Part shown: positions 8,216-17,871 of the stretch, one piece after another
Position numbering within the stretch: position 1 is the first letter of the stretch
How the letters are laid out: each line of letters starts with the position of its first letter
Assembly: GCF_004923205.2 (NCBI RefSeq)
Contig: NZ_SELD02000015.1
Coordinates: 1 to 64,000, forward strand
Direction: 5' to 3'
Length of the DNA stretch: 64,000 bases
Source of the DNA: Paracoccus aeridis
Lineage (GTDB): Bacteria; Pseudomonadota; Alphaproteobacteria; Rhodobacterales; Rhodobacteraceae
Position numbers and translations under genes: made by a program
The notes under the pieces: generated by a model
Databases searched by the model: none
Seen by the model: the letters and a program-made list of their open reading frames with translations, nothing else
Told to the model about the DNA's origin: nothing

Positions 8216-9232
8216 ATGTCACTGGAAAAAACCCCTGTCACCGTCGTCACCGGATTCCTTGGCGCGGGCAAGACCACGCTGATCCGCCACCTGCTGCAGA
8301 ACCCGCAGGGGCGGCGTCTGGCGGTCCTGGTCAACGAATTCGGCGACGTCGGCGTGGATGGCGACCTGATCCGCGCCTGCGCCGACGCGAACTGCCCCGA
8401 GGCGAACATCGTCGAGCTGACCAACGGCTGCATCTGCTGCACCGTCGCCGACGAGTTCATCCCCTCGATCGAGCGGCTGCTGGCCCTCGATCCCCGGCCC
8501 GACCACATCGTGATCGAGACCTCGGGGCTGGCGCTGCCGAAGCCGCTGCTCAAGGCCTTCGACTGGCCCGACCTGCGCTCGCGCATCACCATCGACGGCG
8601 TGGTCGCCGTGGCCGATGCCGAGGCCGTCGCTGCCGGGCGCTTCGCCCCTGACCCGGCGCGTCCCGGCGACGCCAGCGAGGTGGATCACGAGACGCCGCT
8701 GTCCGAAGTCTTCGAGGACCAGATCGCCTGCGCCGACATCGTGCTGCTGTCCAAGGCCGACTTGGCCGGAGAGGAGGGGGTCGCCGCGGCTCGCGAGGTC
8801 ATCTCCGCCGAGGCCCCGCGCCCTTTGCCGATGGTGGCGCTGACCGAAGGCGTGATCGACCCGTGCGTGGTCCTGGGGATCAACGCGGCGGCCGAGGACG
8901 ACCTGGCCGCCCGCCCCTCGCATCACGACGGCGAGGAGGAGCATGACCATGACGACTTCGACACGGTGGTGATCGACCTGCCCGAGCAGGGCACCCCCGA
9001 GACGCTGGCCGCGAAGGTCGCCAGGCTGGCCGAGGCGCAGAAGATCCTGCGGATCAAGGGTCATGTCGCCATCGAAGGAAAGCCGCTGCGGCTTCTGGTT
9101 CAGGCTGTCGGCGCGCGGGTGCGCCACCAGTTCGACCGGCCCTGGGGCGACCGGCCCCGGCGGGGCCGCCTGGTGGTGATCGCGGAAAAGGGCGACATCG
9201 ACGCGGACGCCATCCGGGCCGCGCTGGCCTGA
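8216..9232 (+). CDS. cobW: Cobalamin biosynthesis GTPase CobW
   Basis: G3E-family P-loop GTPase thought to deliver Co(II) for corrin metalation. Seen: P-loop FLGAGKTT (residues 14-21), the metal-binding CxCC motif NGCICC (Cys 72, 74, 75), SKADLAG as the guanine-specificity region, and a His/Asp-rich loop HHDGEEEHDHDD near residue 240. At 338 residues the length is normal. It starts one base after the DUF1636 stop, and its TGA overlaps the ATG of cobN (TGATG), so it is translationally coupled to the cobalt chelatase subunit. Confidence 0.95.
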   Translation: MSLEKTPVTVVTGFLGAGKTTLIRHLLQNPQGRRLAVLVNEFGDVGVDGDLIRACADANCPEANIVELTNGCICCTVADEFIPSIERLLALDPRPDHIVIETSGLALPKPLLKAFDWPDLRSRITIDGVVAVADAEAVAAGRFAPDPARPGDASEVDHETPLSEVFEDQIACADIVLLSKADLAGEEGVAAAREVISAEAPRPLPMVALTEGVIDPCVVLGINAAAEDDLAARPSHHDGEEEHDHDDFDTVVIDLPEQGTPETLAAKVARLAEAQKILRIKGHVAIEGKPLRLLVQAVGARVRHQFDRPWGDRPRRGRLVVIAEKGDIDADAIRAALA

Positions 9233-12200
9233 TGCACGTCCTTTTCCGCGAAAGCCACGGGCTGGAGGAAACGGCCCGGCCCGAGGATCTGGGGCAGTCG
9301 CCCGCGGATCTGGTGGTCCTGTCCTTCTCGGACAGCGACCTTGGCGCTTTCGCGGCAGGCTGGCAGCGGGGCCGGGACAGGCTGCCGTCGCTGCGGCTGG
9401 CCAATCTTTCGCGCCTGCGCCATCCCCTGTCCGTCGATACGTATGTCGATCAGACCCTCTCGGCAGCCAGGGGCGTCCTCGTCCGCCTGATCGGCGGCAG
9501 GAGCTACTGGTCCTACGGGGTGGACGAGTTGTCCCGGATCGCACGCCGGAAGGGGATCGCGCTTGCCTTCCTTCCGGCGGACGGCCAGCCCGATCCCGTT
9601 CTGGACGGGGCCTCGACCCTGCCCGTTTCCACCCTGCGGCGGTTGTCGGACCTGTGCGAGTCCGGGGGAGAGCTTGCGGCGCAGGATGCGCTGGTCCTGC
9701 TGTCCTCGGCGGCAGGGCTGGATGCAGGTCCGCCCCAAGGTGCCACGGTGCTGCCCAACCACGGCTTCTGGCACCCCGATCCGGGGGTGACGACGGCTTT
9801 CAGGCGGGATGGTCGCCCGCTGATCCTCATCCCCTTCTACCGCGCCTGGGCGGCGGCGTCCGACACCGCGTCGGTCGCCGCACTGATCCGCGCGTTCGAG
9901 GCCGAGGATGTGCAGGCCGTCGGGATGTTCCTGCCCAGCCTCAAGGATACGGCCGCGGCCGAGTGGCTGCGGTCCACGCTGCCCGGGCTCGCCCCCGCCG
10001 CCATCGTCAACGCGACCGCCTTCTCGGGCCGGGCCGGGGACGCCTCGCCGCTCGATGCGCCGGGGGTGCCGGTGTTCCAGGTGATCCACGCGACCTCGGA
10101 TCGGGCCGCATGGAAGGGCGCGGAGCGCGGCCTGTCGGCCGCCGACCTGGCCATGCACGTGGCGCTGCCCGAACTGGACGGGCGCATCAACGCGGGCGTC
10201 ATCTCTTTTAAGGAGGCGGTAGAGACCGATCCCGCGCTGCAGGTCCGGCTTCAGCGCCACAGCCCGGATGCCGAGCGGATCGGGGCCGTCGTGGCGCGGG
10301 TCCTGAACTGGTGCCGCTTGCAGCATCTGGCGCCATCCACCCGCCGGGTGGCGCTGGTCCTGTCCACCTATCCGGGCAAGGAATGGCGGCTTGCCCATGC
10401 GGTCGGGCTTGATGCCCTGGCCTCGGCCGCCGCCATCGCCCGGCAGCTTGGACAGGACCTGACTCCCGAGACCGTGCTGCGCGACCTCAAGTCTACGCGG
10501 CTTCGCTGGTCGTTGCCGGAGTGTGAAAGGGCGCTGTCACGCTTGCCCGACAACCTGCGCCGCGATCTGGAAGCAGGTCATGGCAAGGCGACAGCCGAAC
10601 CGGAGTTCCGGGCCTTCTGGGCGGGCAACATCCTCATTGCCCTGCAACCCGAGCGGGGAAGGCCCACATCGCGCGAGGCCGATTACCATGACTTGTCCCA
10701 TGTGCCGGGCCCCGACTACGCGGCCTTCTATCTGTGGCTCAGGCATGGCGCCAAGGTCGACGCCATCATCCATGTCGGCGCGCATGGCACGCTGGAATGG
10801 CTGCCGGGCAAGGCCGCGGCCCTGTCGCGGGACTGCTGGCCCGACGCGCTGACCGGCGGGCTGCCGGTGCTTTATCCCTTCATCGTCAACGATCCGGGCG
10901 AGGCCGCGCAGGCCCGGCGCAGGCTCGGGGCGCTGACGCTGGGCCACCTGCCGCCACCGCTGGTCGCATCCGGGACGCCGGGGAACCTGCTGCGGCTGGA
11001 AAGCCTGCTCGATGAATATTCGACCGCCGACGGTCTCGATCCGGCGCGCCGCCTGCGCCTGATCTCGCTGATCCGGGCCGAGGCGCGGGATCAGGGCCTG
11101 GAAACTGACCTCGGCCTTGCGCCCGACGCCTCGGCCGCCGAGGCGATCACCGCCATCGACCGCTTCGTCTGCGATCTCAAGGAAAGCCAGTTCGGGGACG
11201 GGCTGCATGTCTGGGGCGAAGGCACCCCGGATGATCCGGGCAGGGGGCAGGGCGACCCGACCTCGCTTGCATCCGAGCGCGCGGCGATCGATGCGGCGCT
11301 CGCCGGGCAGCGTGTCGCGGCCGGTCCTTCCGGCTCGCCCTACCGGGGGCGGCTCGACGTGCTGCCGACGGGGCGCAACCTCTACGGCGTCGATCCGCGC
11401 GCGGTGCCATCGCGCGCCGCGTGGGCGCAGGGCGTCCGTCTGGCCGAGGAACTCGTCCGCCGCCATCTGCAGGATCACGGCGACTATCCCCGTAGCCTGG
11501 TGGTCAACCTGTGGGGCTCCGCCACCATGCGCACGGCGGGCGAGGATTTCGCCATGGCGCTGCATCTCGCGGGGCTCGAGCCGCTGTGGGATCCCGCCTC
11601 CGAGCGCGTCACCGGCTTCGAGATCACGCCGCTTGCGCTGATGGACCGGCCGAGGACCGGGGTGACCCTGCGTGTTTCGGGGCTTTTCCGCGACACCTTC
11701 CCGGAGCTCGTGACGCTGTTCCAGCAGGGCTGCGACGCGCTTGCCGCCCGCGACGAGTCGGCCGACATGAACCCCTATGTCGCATCCGTTCCCGGCTCTC
11801 ACGTCTTCGCCCCGGCGGCGGGCCGCTACGGCACCGGCATCACCGAGGACATGGCGGCCGGGATCGCGGGACGCGCATGGCTGCAGAACTCGGCCTTCGG
11901 TCCCGACGGCAGGCCGGACCGCGCGGGGCTCGAGGCGCGGATCAGGGCGGCGGACGGCTTCGTCCTGTCGCAGGACCTGGCCGAAACCGACCTGCTGCTG
12001 GCTATGGACTATGCCGCACACGAGGCGGGTTTCGCCGCCGCCCGCAGCGCCCTGGGGCTGGAGCCCGCCGCGCTTTACCATCTGGACGCGACCCGGCCCG
12101 ACAGCCCCCGCGCCCGGCTGCTGTCCGAAGAGATTGCCCGCGTGGTCCGGGCCCGCGCCGCCAATCCCGGCTGGCTGCGGGGGATGACGCGCCATGGCTT

Positions 12201-12441
12201 CCGGGGCGCCGCCGAGATCGCCGCGACCCTTGAACACATGGCCGCCTTCGCCCGCCTGGCGCAGGCGGCGCCCGCGCATCTCTTCGCGCTGTATCATGAC
12301 GCGACCCTCGGCTCGCCCGAGGTGCGGGAGTTCCTTGCCGAGGCCAACCCGGACGCGCTGGCCGCGATGGAGGCGATCTTCGCCGAGTTCGGGATCGTGC
12401 CCCGACCTCTCCGCAACTCCCCTGCGGAGCTTCCGGCATGA
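9232..12441 (+). CDS. cobN: Cobaltochelatase large subunit CobN
   Basis: ATP-dependent insertion of Co(II) into hydrogenobyrinic acid a,c-diamide; CobN is the large catalytic subunit of the aerobic CobNST complex. Seen: conserved HVGAHGTLEWLPGKAAALS in the middle, NLWGSATMRTAGEDF and SRVFxxxxGxYGTG-like GSHVFAPAAGRYGTG further on. At 1069 residues it is somewhat shorter than the roughly 1270-residue Pseudomonas denitrificans enzyme. Its partners CobS and CobT (AAA+ and VWA subunits) are not in this window. Its stop overlaps the cobG ATG by 4 bases. Confidence 0.95.
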   Translation: MHVLFRESHGLEETARPEDLGQSPADLVVLSFSDSDLGAFAAGWQRGRDRLPSLRLANLSRLRHPLSVDTYVDQTLSAARGVLVRLIGGRSYWSYGVDELSRIARRKGIALAFLPADGQPDPVLDGASTLPVSTLRRLSDLCESGGELAAQDALVLLSSAAGLDAGPPQGATVLPNHGFWHPDPGVTTAFRRDGRPLILIPFYRAWAAASDTASVAALIRAFEAEDVQAVGMFLPSLKDTAAAEWLRSTLPGLAPAAIVNATAFSGRAGDASPLDAPGVPVFQVIHATSDRAAWKGAERGLSAADLAMHVALPELDGRINAGVISFKEAVETDPALQVRLQRHSPDAERIGAVVARVLNWCRLQHLAPSTRRVALVLSTYPGKEWRLAHAVGLDALASAAAIARQLGQDLTPETVLRDLKSTRLRWSLPECERALSRLPDNLRRDLEAGHGKATAEPEFRAFWAGNILIALQPERGRPTSREADYHDLSHVPGPDYAAFYLWLRHGAKVDAIIHVGAHGTLEWLPGKAAALSRDCWPDALTGGLPVLYPFIVNDPGEAAQARRRLGALTLGHLPPPLVASGTPGNLLRLESLLDEYSTADGLDPARRLRLISLIRAEARDQGLETDLGLAPDASAAEAITAIDRFVCDLKESQFGDGLHVWGEGTPDDPGRGQGDPTSLASERAAIDAALAGQRVAAGPSGSPYRGRLDVLPTGRNLYGVDPRAVPSRAAWAQGVRLAEELVRRHLQDHGDYPRSLVVNLWGSATMRTAGEDFAMALHLAGLEPLWDPASERVTGFEITPLALMDRPRTGVTLRVSGLFRDTFPELVTLFQQGCDALAARDESADMNPYVASVPGSHVFAPAAGRYGTGITEDMAAGIAGRAWLQNSAFGPDGRPDRAGLEARIRAADGFVLSQDLAETDLLLAMDYAAHEAGFAAARSALGLEPAALYHLDATRPDSPRARLLSEEIARVVRARAANPGWLRGMTRHGFRGAAEIAATLEHMAAFARLAQAAPAHLFALYHDATLGSPEVREFLAEANPDALAAMEAIFAEFGIVPRPLRNSPAELPA

Positions 12442-13547
12442 CCCCGAAGGGCTGGTGCCCCGGCGCCCTGCGCCCCATGCCCGCGGGCGACGGGCTGCTG
12501 CTGCGCATCCGGCCGCGCGGCTCGCGCCTTGACGCGGGGCAGGTGGCCGTTCTGGCGGAGATTTCCGGAATCTTCGGGAACGGTCAGGTCGATCTCGGCT
12601 CGCGCGCGACGCTGCAGTTGCGTGGCATCCGCGAGGAGACGCTGCCCCAAGTGCATCGCCGGCTTGAAACACTGGGCCTGCTGGACGGCGATCCGCGCCT
12701 TGAGGCCCGCCGCAACATCATGGTGACGCCGTTCTGGCGCGACGGCTGCGGCACGCAAGCACTCGGGCGAGAGCTGGAGGCAGCTTTGCGGGACGCGCCG
12801 GACCTGCCGCCGAAGTTCGGCTTTGCGATCGACACCGGGGAACGCCCCGCGCTGCAGGACGCCTCGGCGGATATCCGGATCGAACGTGCCGGGGGCGACC
12901 TGCTGCTGCGGGCTTACGGGATGGCCCGGGGCGAACGGGTGAGCCGCGGGACGGTGACCCCTCGCGTTCTCGACGTGCTGGAATGGTTCGCGGGAACAGG
13001 GCACCGCCGTATGGCGCAGGCCGTCGCGGCGGGGATCCAGCCGCCCCTGCATGCCGATGCGGCGCCCGACAGGCAGGCGCCGCTGGAAGCGATCCTCCGA
13101 TCTGCCCCGTTCCTGTTTGCGCCCTTCGGGGCGGCTACCTCGGCGGCGCTGTCCGAACTCGCCGGGCACGCCCTGCGCCTGACGCCGTGGCGGGCGGTCC
13201 TGCCCGAGCGCGATGTGCAGGGCGACCTGTGGCTGACCGACCCCGACGATCCGCTGCTGCGCGTCAGCGCCTGCACCGGCGCGCCGGGATGCGCATCGGC
13301 CAGCGTCGTGACCCGCGAACTCGCGCGCGAACTCGCCCGCCATGTGCCGATGGGGCGGCATCTGCATGTCTCGGGCTGCGCCAAGGGCTGCGCCCATCCC
13401 GCCCCGGCGTCCGTCACGCTGACCGGGCGCGACGGGTTCTTCGACCTGATCCCCGACGGTCCGGCAGGGGGCGAGCCTGCGCTCCGCCGTCTGCCCGCCG
13501 CAAGTCTTCCCGACGTGATGAGAGGCCATCTTGGCTCACAGCTATGA
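12438..13547 (+). CDS. cobG: Precorrin-3B synthase CobG
   Basis: Oxygen-dependent conversion of precorrin-3A to precorrin-3B, the step that prepares ring contraction in the aerobic pathway. Seen: a sulfite/nitrite-reductase ferredoxin-like repeat (residues 15-75, SRATLQLRGI) and the 4Fe-4S cysteines in SACTGAPGC and SGCAKGCAHP. At 369 residues it is shorter than the Pseudomonas protein but holds both half-domains. The presence of CobG rather than CobZ classifies this as the classical aerobic route. It overlaps cobN at the start and cobH at the end. Confidence 0.93.
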   Translation: MTPKGWCPGALRPMPAGDGLLLRIRPRGSRLDAGQVAVLAEISGIFGNGQVDLGSRATLQLRGIREETLPQVHRRLETLGLLDGDPRLEARRNIMVTPFWRDGCGTQALGRELEAALRDAPDLPPKFGFAIDTGERPALQDASADIRIERAGGDLLLRAYGMARGERVSRGTVTPRVLDVLEWFAGTGHRRMAQAVAAGIQPPLHADAAPDRQAPLEAILRSAPFLFAPFGAATSAALSELAGHALRLTPWRAVLPERDVQGDLWLTDPDDPLLRVSACTGAPGCASASVVTRELARELARHVPMGRHLHVSGCAKGCAHPAPASVTLTGRDGFFDLIPDGPAGGEPALRRLPAASLPDVMRGHLGSQL

Positions 13548-14160
13548 AACCGATGGCGCGGCCATCTACCGCGCATCCTTCGCCACCATCCGGGCCGAGG
13601 CCGACCTTGCCCGCTTCTCGCCCGAGGAGGAGGTGGTCGCGGTCCGCATGATCCATGCCGCGGGCATGGTGGACCTGGCCGCATTCATCCGTTTCTCGCC
13701 CGGCTTCGCGACCGTTGCCCGCAAGGCCCTGCAGGACGGCGCGCCGGTCCTCTGCGACGCCCGCATGGTGTCCGAGGGGATCACCCGCGTCCGCCTGCCC
13801 GCCGGCAACGAGGTCATCTGCACCCTGCACGACCCGCGCGTGCCCGCCCTTGCGGCAGAGATGGGCAACACCCGCTCGGCGGCGGCGATCGAGTTGTGGC
13901 GGCCGCACCTGGACGGCGCGGTGGTGGCCATCGGCAATGCGCCGACGGCGCTGTTCCACCTGCTCAACCGGCTGGCCGAACCCGATTTCCCCCGCCCGGC
14001 CGCCATCATCGGCTGCCCCGTCGGCTTCATCGGCGCGGCGGAATCCAAGGCCGCGCTGATGCAGGACGACCCGGCGCCCTGGTGCGTGGTCGAGGGCCGG
14101 CTTGGCGGCTCGGCCATCACGGTGGCGGCGGTGAACGCGCTCGCCTCGGAACGGGAATAG
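13531..14160 (+). CDS. cobH: Precorrin-8X methylmutase CobH
   Basis: Moves a methyl group from C11 to C12 of precorrin-8 to give hydrogenobyrinic acid. Seen: the characteristic AIYRASFATIRAEADLARF at the N-terminus, the active-site His in MIHAAGMVD, VLCDARMVSEGI, and GCPVGFIGAAESK near the C-terminus. It starts with TTG at 13531 inside the last 17 bases of cobG; no ATG exists at the family's usual start, and the family N-terminus fits this codon. At 209 residues the length is standard. Confidence 0.95.
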   Translation: MAHSYETDGAAIYRASFATIRAEADLARFSPEEEVVAVRMIHAAGMVDLAAFIRFSPGFATVARKALQDGAPVLCDARMVSEGITRVRLPAGNEVICTLHDPRVPALAAEMGNTRSAAAIELWRPHLDGAVVAIGNAPTALFHLLNRLAEPDFPRPAAIIGCPVGFIGAAESKAALMQDDPAPWCVVEGRLGGSAITVAAVNALASERE

Positions 14161-14162
14161 CC

Positions 14163-14876
14163 ATGGGCAAGATCATCTGCATCGGCCTCGGCCCGGGCGA
14201 CCCCGAACTGATGAGCGTCAGAGCCCATCGGCATCTGACCAATGCGCCGCGCGTGGCCTTCTTCCGCAAGGCGGGCGCACGCGGCGTGGCGCGCAGGCTC
14301 GTCGAGGGGCTCCTGCGCCCCGATGCCACCGAGATCCCGATGGAATACCCGGTCACGACCGAGATCGCGGTGTCGGACACGCGCTACAACCCGGCGCTTG
14401 CGGGCTTCTACGAGCATTGGGCGGCCGAGCTTCTGCGGCAGTCAGACGAGGAGGACGTCGTCGTTCTCTGCGAGGGCGATCCCTTCTTCTACGGCTCGTT
14501 CATGCATCTTCATGCCCGGCTGCCGCACGAACGGGTCGAGGTGGTGCCGGGGATCCCCGGCATGGCCGGCTGCTGGACGGCGACGGGCCTGCCGATCACC
14601 TGGGGCGACGACATCCTGACGGTGCTGCCGGCCACGCTGCCCGAACAGGAACTGGCGCGGCGCATCCGCGACACCGATGCGCTGGTCGTCATGAAGATCG
14701 GCCGCAACCTGCCGCGCCTGCGCGCTGCGCTGGAAAGCGCGGGCAGGGCCGACCAGGCATGGCTGATCGAGCACGGCACCATGGCCGAGGAGCGGGTGCG
14801 GATGCTGTCCGAGGTCGAGGGGCCGGTGCCCTATTTCTCGATCGTGCTGGTGCACGGGCAGGGGCGCAGGCCATGA
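14163..14876 (+). CDS. cobI: Precorrin-2 C20-methyltransferase CobI
   Basis: SAM-dependent methylation of precorrin-2 at C20. Seen: N-terminal CIGLGPGDPELMS, the EGDPFFYGS loop and PGIPGMAGCWTATGLP, all family motifs of the tetrapyrrole methylases. The 237-residue length is standard. It starts 2 bases after the cobH stop, and its TGA overlaps the ATG of cobJ. The open frame extends upstream into cobH, but the ATG at 14163 is the only start matching the family N-terminus. Confidence 0.95.
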   Translation: MGKIICIGLGPGDPELMSVRAHRHLTNAPRVAFFRKAGARGVARRLVEGLLRPDATEIPMEYPVTTEIAVSDTRYNPALAGFYEHWAAELLRQSDEEDVVVLCEGDPFFYGSFMHLHARLPHERVEVVPGIPGMAGCWTATGLPITWGDDILTVLPATLPEQELARRIRDTDALVVMKIGRNLPRLRAALESAGRADQAWLIEHGTMAEERVRMLSEVEGPVPYFSIVLVHGQGRRP

Positions 14877-15607
14877 CCGGATCGCTCGTCATCGCCGGGC
14901 TTGGTCCCGGCGCCGAGGCCATGGTCACGCCCGAGGTCGCTTTGGCGCTGGACCGGGCGAGCGATGTTATCGGCTACATCCCCTATGTCAGCCGTGTCCC
15001 TCCGCGCGAAGGCCTGCGGCTGCATCCCTCGGACAACCGCGTCGAGTTGGACCGCGCGGTCCATGCGCTGGAGCTTGCCGCCTCAGGCAGGCGCGTGGTC
15101 GTCGTGTCCTCGGGCGATCCGGGCGTCTTCGCCATGGCCTCGGCCGTGTTCGAGGCCGTGGAGCAGGGGCCGTCCCATTGGCGCGACCTGGACATCCGCG
15201 TCCTGCCCGGCATAACCGCCATGCTGGCGGCGGCTGCCGCGGCGGGTGCCCCGCTGGGCCACGATTTCTGCGCGATCAACCTGTCGGACAATCTCAAGCC
15301 CTTCGACCTTGTGCTGAAGCGGGTGCGGCTTGCGCTGGAAGCGGACTTTGCCATGGCCTTCTACAACCCGCGCTCGCAGTCGCGCCCGCACCAGTTCGCC
15401 TCGGTGCTGGACCTGCTGCAAGCCCATGCCGGGCCCGAGCGCCTGGTCATCTTCGCCCGCGCCGTCTCGACCCCCGATCAGGACATCCGCGTGGTGCGAC
15501 TGCGCGAGGCGCTGCCGGAAATGGCCGACATGCGCACCCTCGTCATCGTCGGTTCGTCGGCGACGCGGCAGGTCGGGCGCTTCGTCTACACGCCGAGGCG
15601 GGCATGA
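14873..15607 (+). CDS. cobJ: Precorrin-3B C17-methyltransferase CobJ
   Basis: Catalyses C17 methylation with ring contraction of precorrin-3B to precorrin-4. Seen: VIAGLGPGAEAMVTPE, GYIPYV, SSGDPGVFAMA, NLSDNLKPF and FYNPRSQSRPHQF, all diagnostic of CobJ/CbiH. It is a single-domain, 244-residue enzyme. ATGA overlap with cobI at the start. Its last 22 bases overlap the antisense end of cobK (15586-15607), so the two transcripts converge. Confidence 0.95.
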   Translation: MTGSLVIAGLGPGAEAMVTPEVALALDRASDVIGYIPYVSRVPPREGLRLHPSDNRVELDRAVHALELAASGRRVVVVSSGDPGVFAMASAVFEAVEQGPSHWRDLDIRVLPGITAMLAAAAAAGAPLGHDFCAINLSDNLKPFDLVLKRVRLALEADFAMAFYNPRSQSRPHQFASVLDLLQAHAGPERLVIFARAVSTPDQDIRVVRLREALPEMADMRTLVIVGSSATRQVGRFVYTPRRA

Positions 15608-16350
15608 AGCCAGTCCATGACCTCGGCAAGCGTGCCGCACAGGGGCCGGTCCGGCAGGTCGGGGCGGTCGATCATGACAACGGGGATGCCGAGCGTCCGG
15701 GCGGCGAGGATCTTCGCCTCGGCCCCGGTGCCGCCCGCATTCTTGGTGACCAGCAGTTCCGTCCCATGCGCGCGCATCAGGTCCAGATCGTCCTCCAGCC
15801 GGAAGGGCCCGCGGGCGACGATGACCTCGGCATTCCGCAACGGGAAGTCCGGGGCAGGCGCATCCACCAGCCGGACCAGGAAGCGGTGCTGCGCGAGATG
15901 GGCGAAGTCGGCGAGATGTTGGCGGCCGATCGCCAGGAACACCCGCTTGCCGGGACCGTCCAAGGCCGCCGCGGCACTCGTGATGTCGGGAACATGGGTC
16001 CAGTCGTCCTGCGGACCTGCCGTCCACGCAGCCCGCTCGGAGGCGCAAAGCGGCACGTCGGCCATGGTGCAGGCCCGAACGGCATTGCGGCTGATCTGCG
16101 CGGCAAAGGGATGGGTCGCGTCGATGACCTGCCCGATCCGCTTGTCGCGCAGGAAGGTCGCAAGCCCCTCGGCCCCGCCGAACCCGCCAACGCGCACGGG
16201 AACCGGCTGCGCGCGGGGGGTGGCCACGCGTCCCGCATAGGACAGAAGCGCCGGCCAGCCCGCCTCGGCCATGGCTTGCGCGAGCCTGCTCGCCTCGGTG
16301 GTGCCGCCAAGGATGAGGGTGGTCGGGATGTCTGAATGGCTGTCGATCAT
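15586..16350 (-). CDS. cobK: Precorrin-6A reductase CobK
   Basis: NADPH-dependent reduction of precorrin-6A to precorrin-6B. Seen: LGGTTEASRLAQAM at the N-terminus, IDATHPFAAQIS, and TKNAGGTGAEAKILAA near the C-terminus. The start at 16350 gives 254 residues and matches the family N-terminus; the longer frame to 16467 lies wholly inside cobL antisense. It is unusual in being the only minus-strand gene inside a plus-strand cob operon, overlapping cobJ by 22 bases at its 3' end and cobL by 23 bases at its 5' end. Its promoter must lie within cobL. Confidence 0.95.
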   Translation of the reverse strand: MIDSHSDIPTTLILGGTTEASRLAQAMAEAGWPALLSYAGRVATPRAQPVPVRVGGFGGAEGLATFLRDKRIGQVIDATHPFAAQISRNAVRACTMADVPLCASERAAWTAGPQDDWTHVPDITSAAAALDGPGKRVFLAIGRQHLADFAHLAQHRFLVRLVDAPAPDFPLRNAEVIVARGPFRLEDDLDLMRAHGTELLVTKNAGGTGAEAKILAARTLGIPVVMIDRPDLPDRPLCGTLAEVMDWLHARLGV

Positions 16351-17503
16351 CGGCATCGGGGAAAATGGCCTGAAGGACCTGGCCGGGGCAAGCCGGGAGG
16401 CGCTGGACCGCGCCGAGGTCGTCTTCGGTAGCCCGCGCCATCTTGCCCTGGTGGACCACCCCGGCAAGCGGCCGTGGCCGGTGCCGTTCTCGCTGGCGTC
16501 CCTGCTGGCGCTGCGCGGCAGGCCGGTCGCCGCGCTGGTGTCGGGCGATCCCTTCTGGCACGGCGCGGGCGGCAGTCTGGCGCAGGAACTGCCCTCCGGC
16601 GAGTGGCGCGCCTATCCCGGTGTCCCGGTGCCATCCCTCGTTGCCGCGCGGCTTGGCTGGCGGCTGGAGGAGGTGACCTGCCTCGGCCTTCATGCCGCGC
16701 CGCTGGAGCGGCTGCGCCGGCACCTGACCGACGGCGCAAGGCTTATCGTGACCCTGCGCGACGGGGCGGCGCCTTCGGCGCTTGCGGGCTACCTGACCGC
16801 GCTGGGCTTCGGGTCTTCGGTGCTGCACGTGATGGAGCATCTGGGCGGCCCCAGGGAACGCATCCGCCGCCATGCCGCACATGACGGTCTGCCTGACTTC
16901 GAGAACCTCGTCGCCTGCGCCATCGAGGTCCGGGGCGGCAAGGGCTTGCCGCAGGTTCCCGGCCTTGCCGACGACCTGTTCGACCATGACGGCCAGATCA
17001 CGAAGCGCCCGATCCGCGCGCTGGCCCTTTCGGCCCTTGCGCCGCGCGCGGGCGAGTTGCTGTGGGATCTGGGCGCAGGCAGCGGCTCGGTCGGGATCGA
17101 GTGGCTGCTGTCGCACCCCCGCAACCGCGCCGTGGGCGTCGAGCGCGACCCCGCCCGCGCCGCGCGTGCGCGGGCCAATGCCCTTTCCTTCGGCGTGGCT
17201 CATTTCGACATACGAGAGGGGGCCGCGCTCGAACTGCTGCCCGGCCTGCCCACGCCGGATGCCGTCTTCATCGGAGGCGGGCTGGACGGGGCGCTGCTCG
17301 ACGCGGTGTGGGCCGGCCTGCCCGCCGGAACCCGCATCGTCGCGCATGGCGTCACGCTGGAAACCGAGAGCCTGCTGGCCGGCGCGCAAGCGAGGCTGGG
17401 CGGAACGCTGCTGCGGATCGAGCTGTCGCAGGCGGCGCCGCTGGGCGGCAAGCGCGGCTGGAAGGCCAGCCACCCCGTCGTGCAATGGAGCGTCATGCGA
17501 TGA
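16328..17503 (+). CDS. cobL: Precorrin-6Y C5,15-methyltransferase (decarboxylating) CobL
   Basis: Bifunctional enzyme that methylates C5 and C15 and decarboxylates the C12 acetate of precorrin-6B. Seen: an N-terminal CbiE-like methylase domain ([22 protein letters not shown]) and a C-terminal CbiT-like Rossmann domain ([23 protein letters not shown]). The 391 residues contain both domains. The ATG at 16328 fits the family start. The 5' end overlaps divergent cobK. The stop overlaps the cobE ATG. Confidence 0.95.
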   Translation: MSEWLSIIGIGENGLKDLAGASREALDRAEVVFGSPRHLALVDHPGKRPWPVPFSLASLLALRGRPVAALVSGDPFWHGAGGSLAQELPSGEWRAYPGVPVPSLVAARLGWRLEEVTCLGLHAAPLERLRRHLTDGARLIVTLRDGAAPSALAGYLTALGFGSSVLHVMEHLGGPRERIRRHAAHDGLPDFENLVACAIEVRGGKGLPQVPGLADDLFDHDGQITKRPIRALALSALAPRAGELLWDLGAGSGSVGIEWLLSHPRNRAVGVERDPARAARARANALSFGVAHFDIREGAALELLPGLPTPDAVFIGGGLDGALLDAVWAGLPAGTRIVAHGVTLETESLLAGAQARLGGTLLRIELSQAAPLGGKRGWKASHPVVQWSVMR

Positions 17504-17871
17504 GGGTCGTCGGTCTCGGCCTTCGCTCGGCGGCCACCCCGGCGAGCCTGGAGGAACTGATCGAGCGCCTGCAGATCGCGCCCGACCTGCCGCTCGCCGT
17601 GCCCGCCTTCCGCGGAAGCCACCCCGCCGTTCTGGACCTGCAGCGGCGGGGCCGCAGGATCATCCCGCTGCCCGAAGCCGCGCTGAGCGGCACAAGCACG
17701 CCGACCCGCAGCCCACGCATCCTCGCCCGTCACGGCACCGGCAGCATCGCCGAGGCCTGCGCGATTGTCGCGGCAGGACCGGGCGCCCGGATCATCGTGC
17801 CGCGCGTGGTCTCGACCGATGGCCGCGCCACCGCCGCCCTGGCCCAATCCGACGAAAGCCCCTGTCCATGA
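17500..17871 (+). CDS. cobE: Cobalamin biosynthesis protein CobE (CbiG C-terminal-like)
   Basis: Small protein related to the C-terminal domain of CbiG; its exact role in the aerobic route is unclear. Seen: [20 protein letters not shown], then LPEAALSG with TPTRSPRIL, and [10 protein letters not shown] near the C-terminus, as in CobE/CbiG_C. At 123 residues the length is typical. It overlaps cobL and cobM by 4 bases each, so all three are coupled. Confidence 0.9.
   Translation: MRVVGLGLRSAATPASLEELIERLQIAPDLPLAVPAFRGSHPAVLDLQRRGRRIIPLPEAALSGTSTPTRSPRILARHGTGSIAEACAIVAAGPGARIIVPRVVSTDGRATAALAQSDESPCP

Noticed and set aside
10537-12672. 711-codon minus-strand frame inside cobN and cobG
   Set aside because: Antisense shadow; cobN motifs are continuous on the plus strand.
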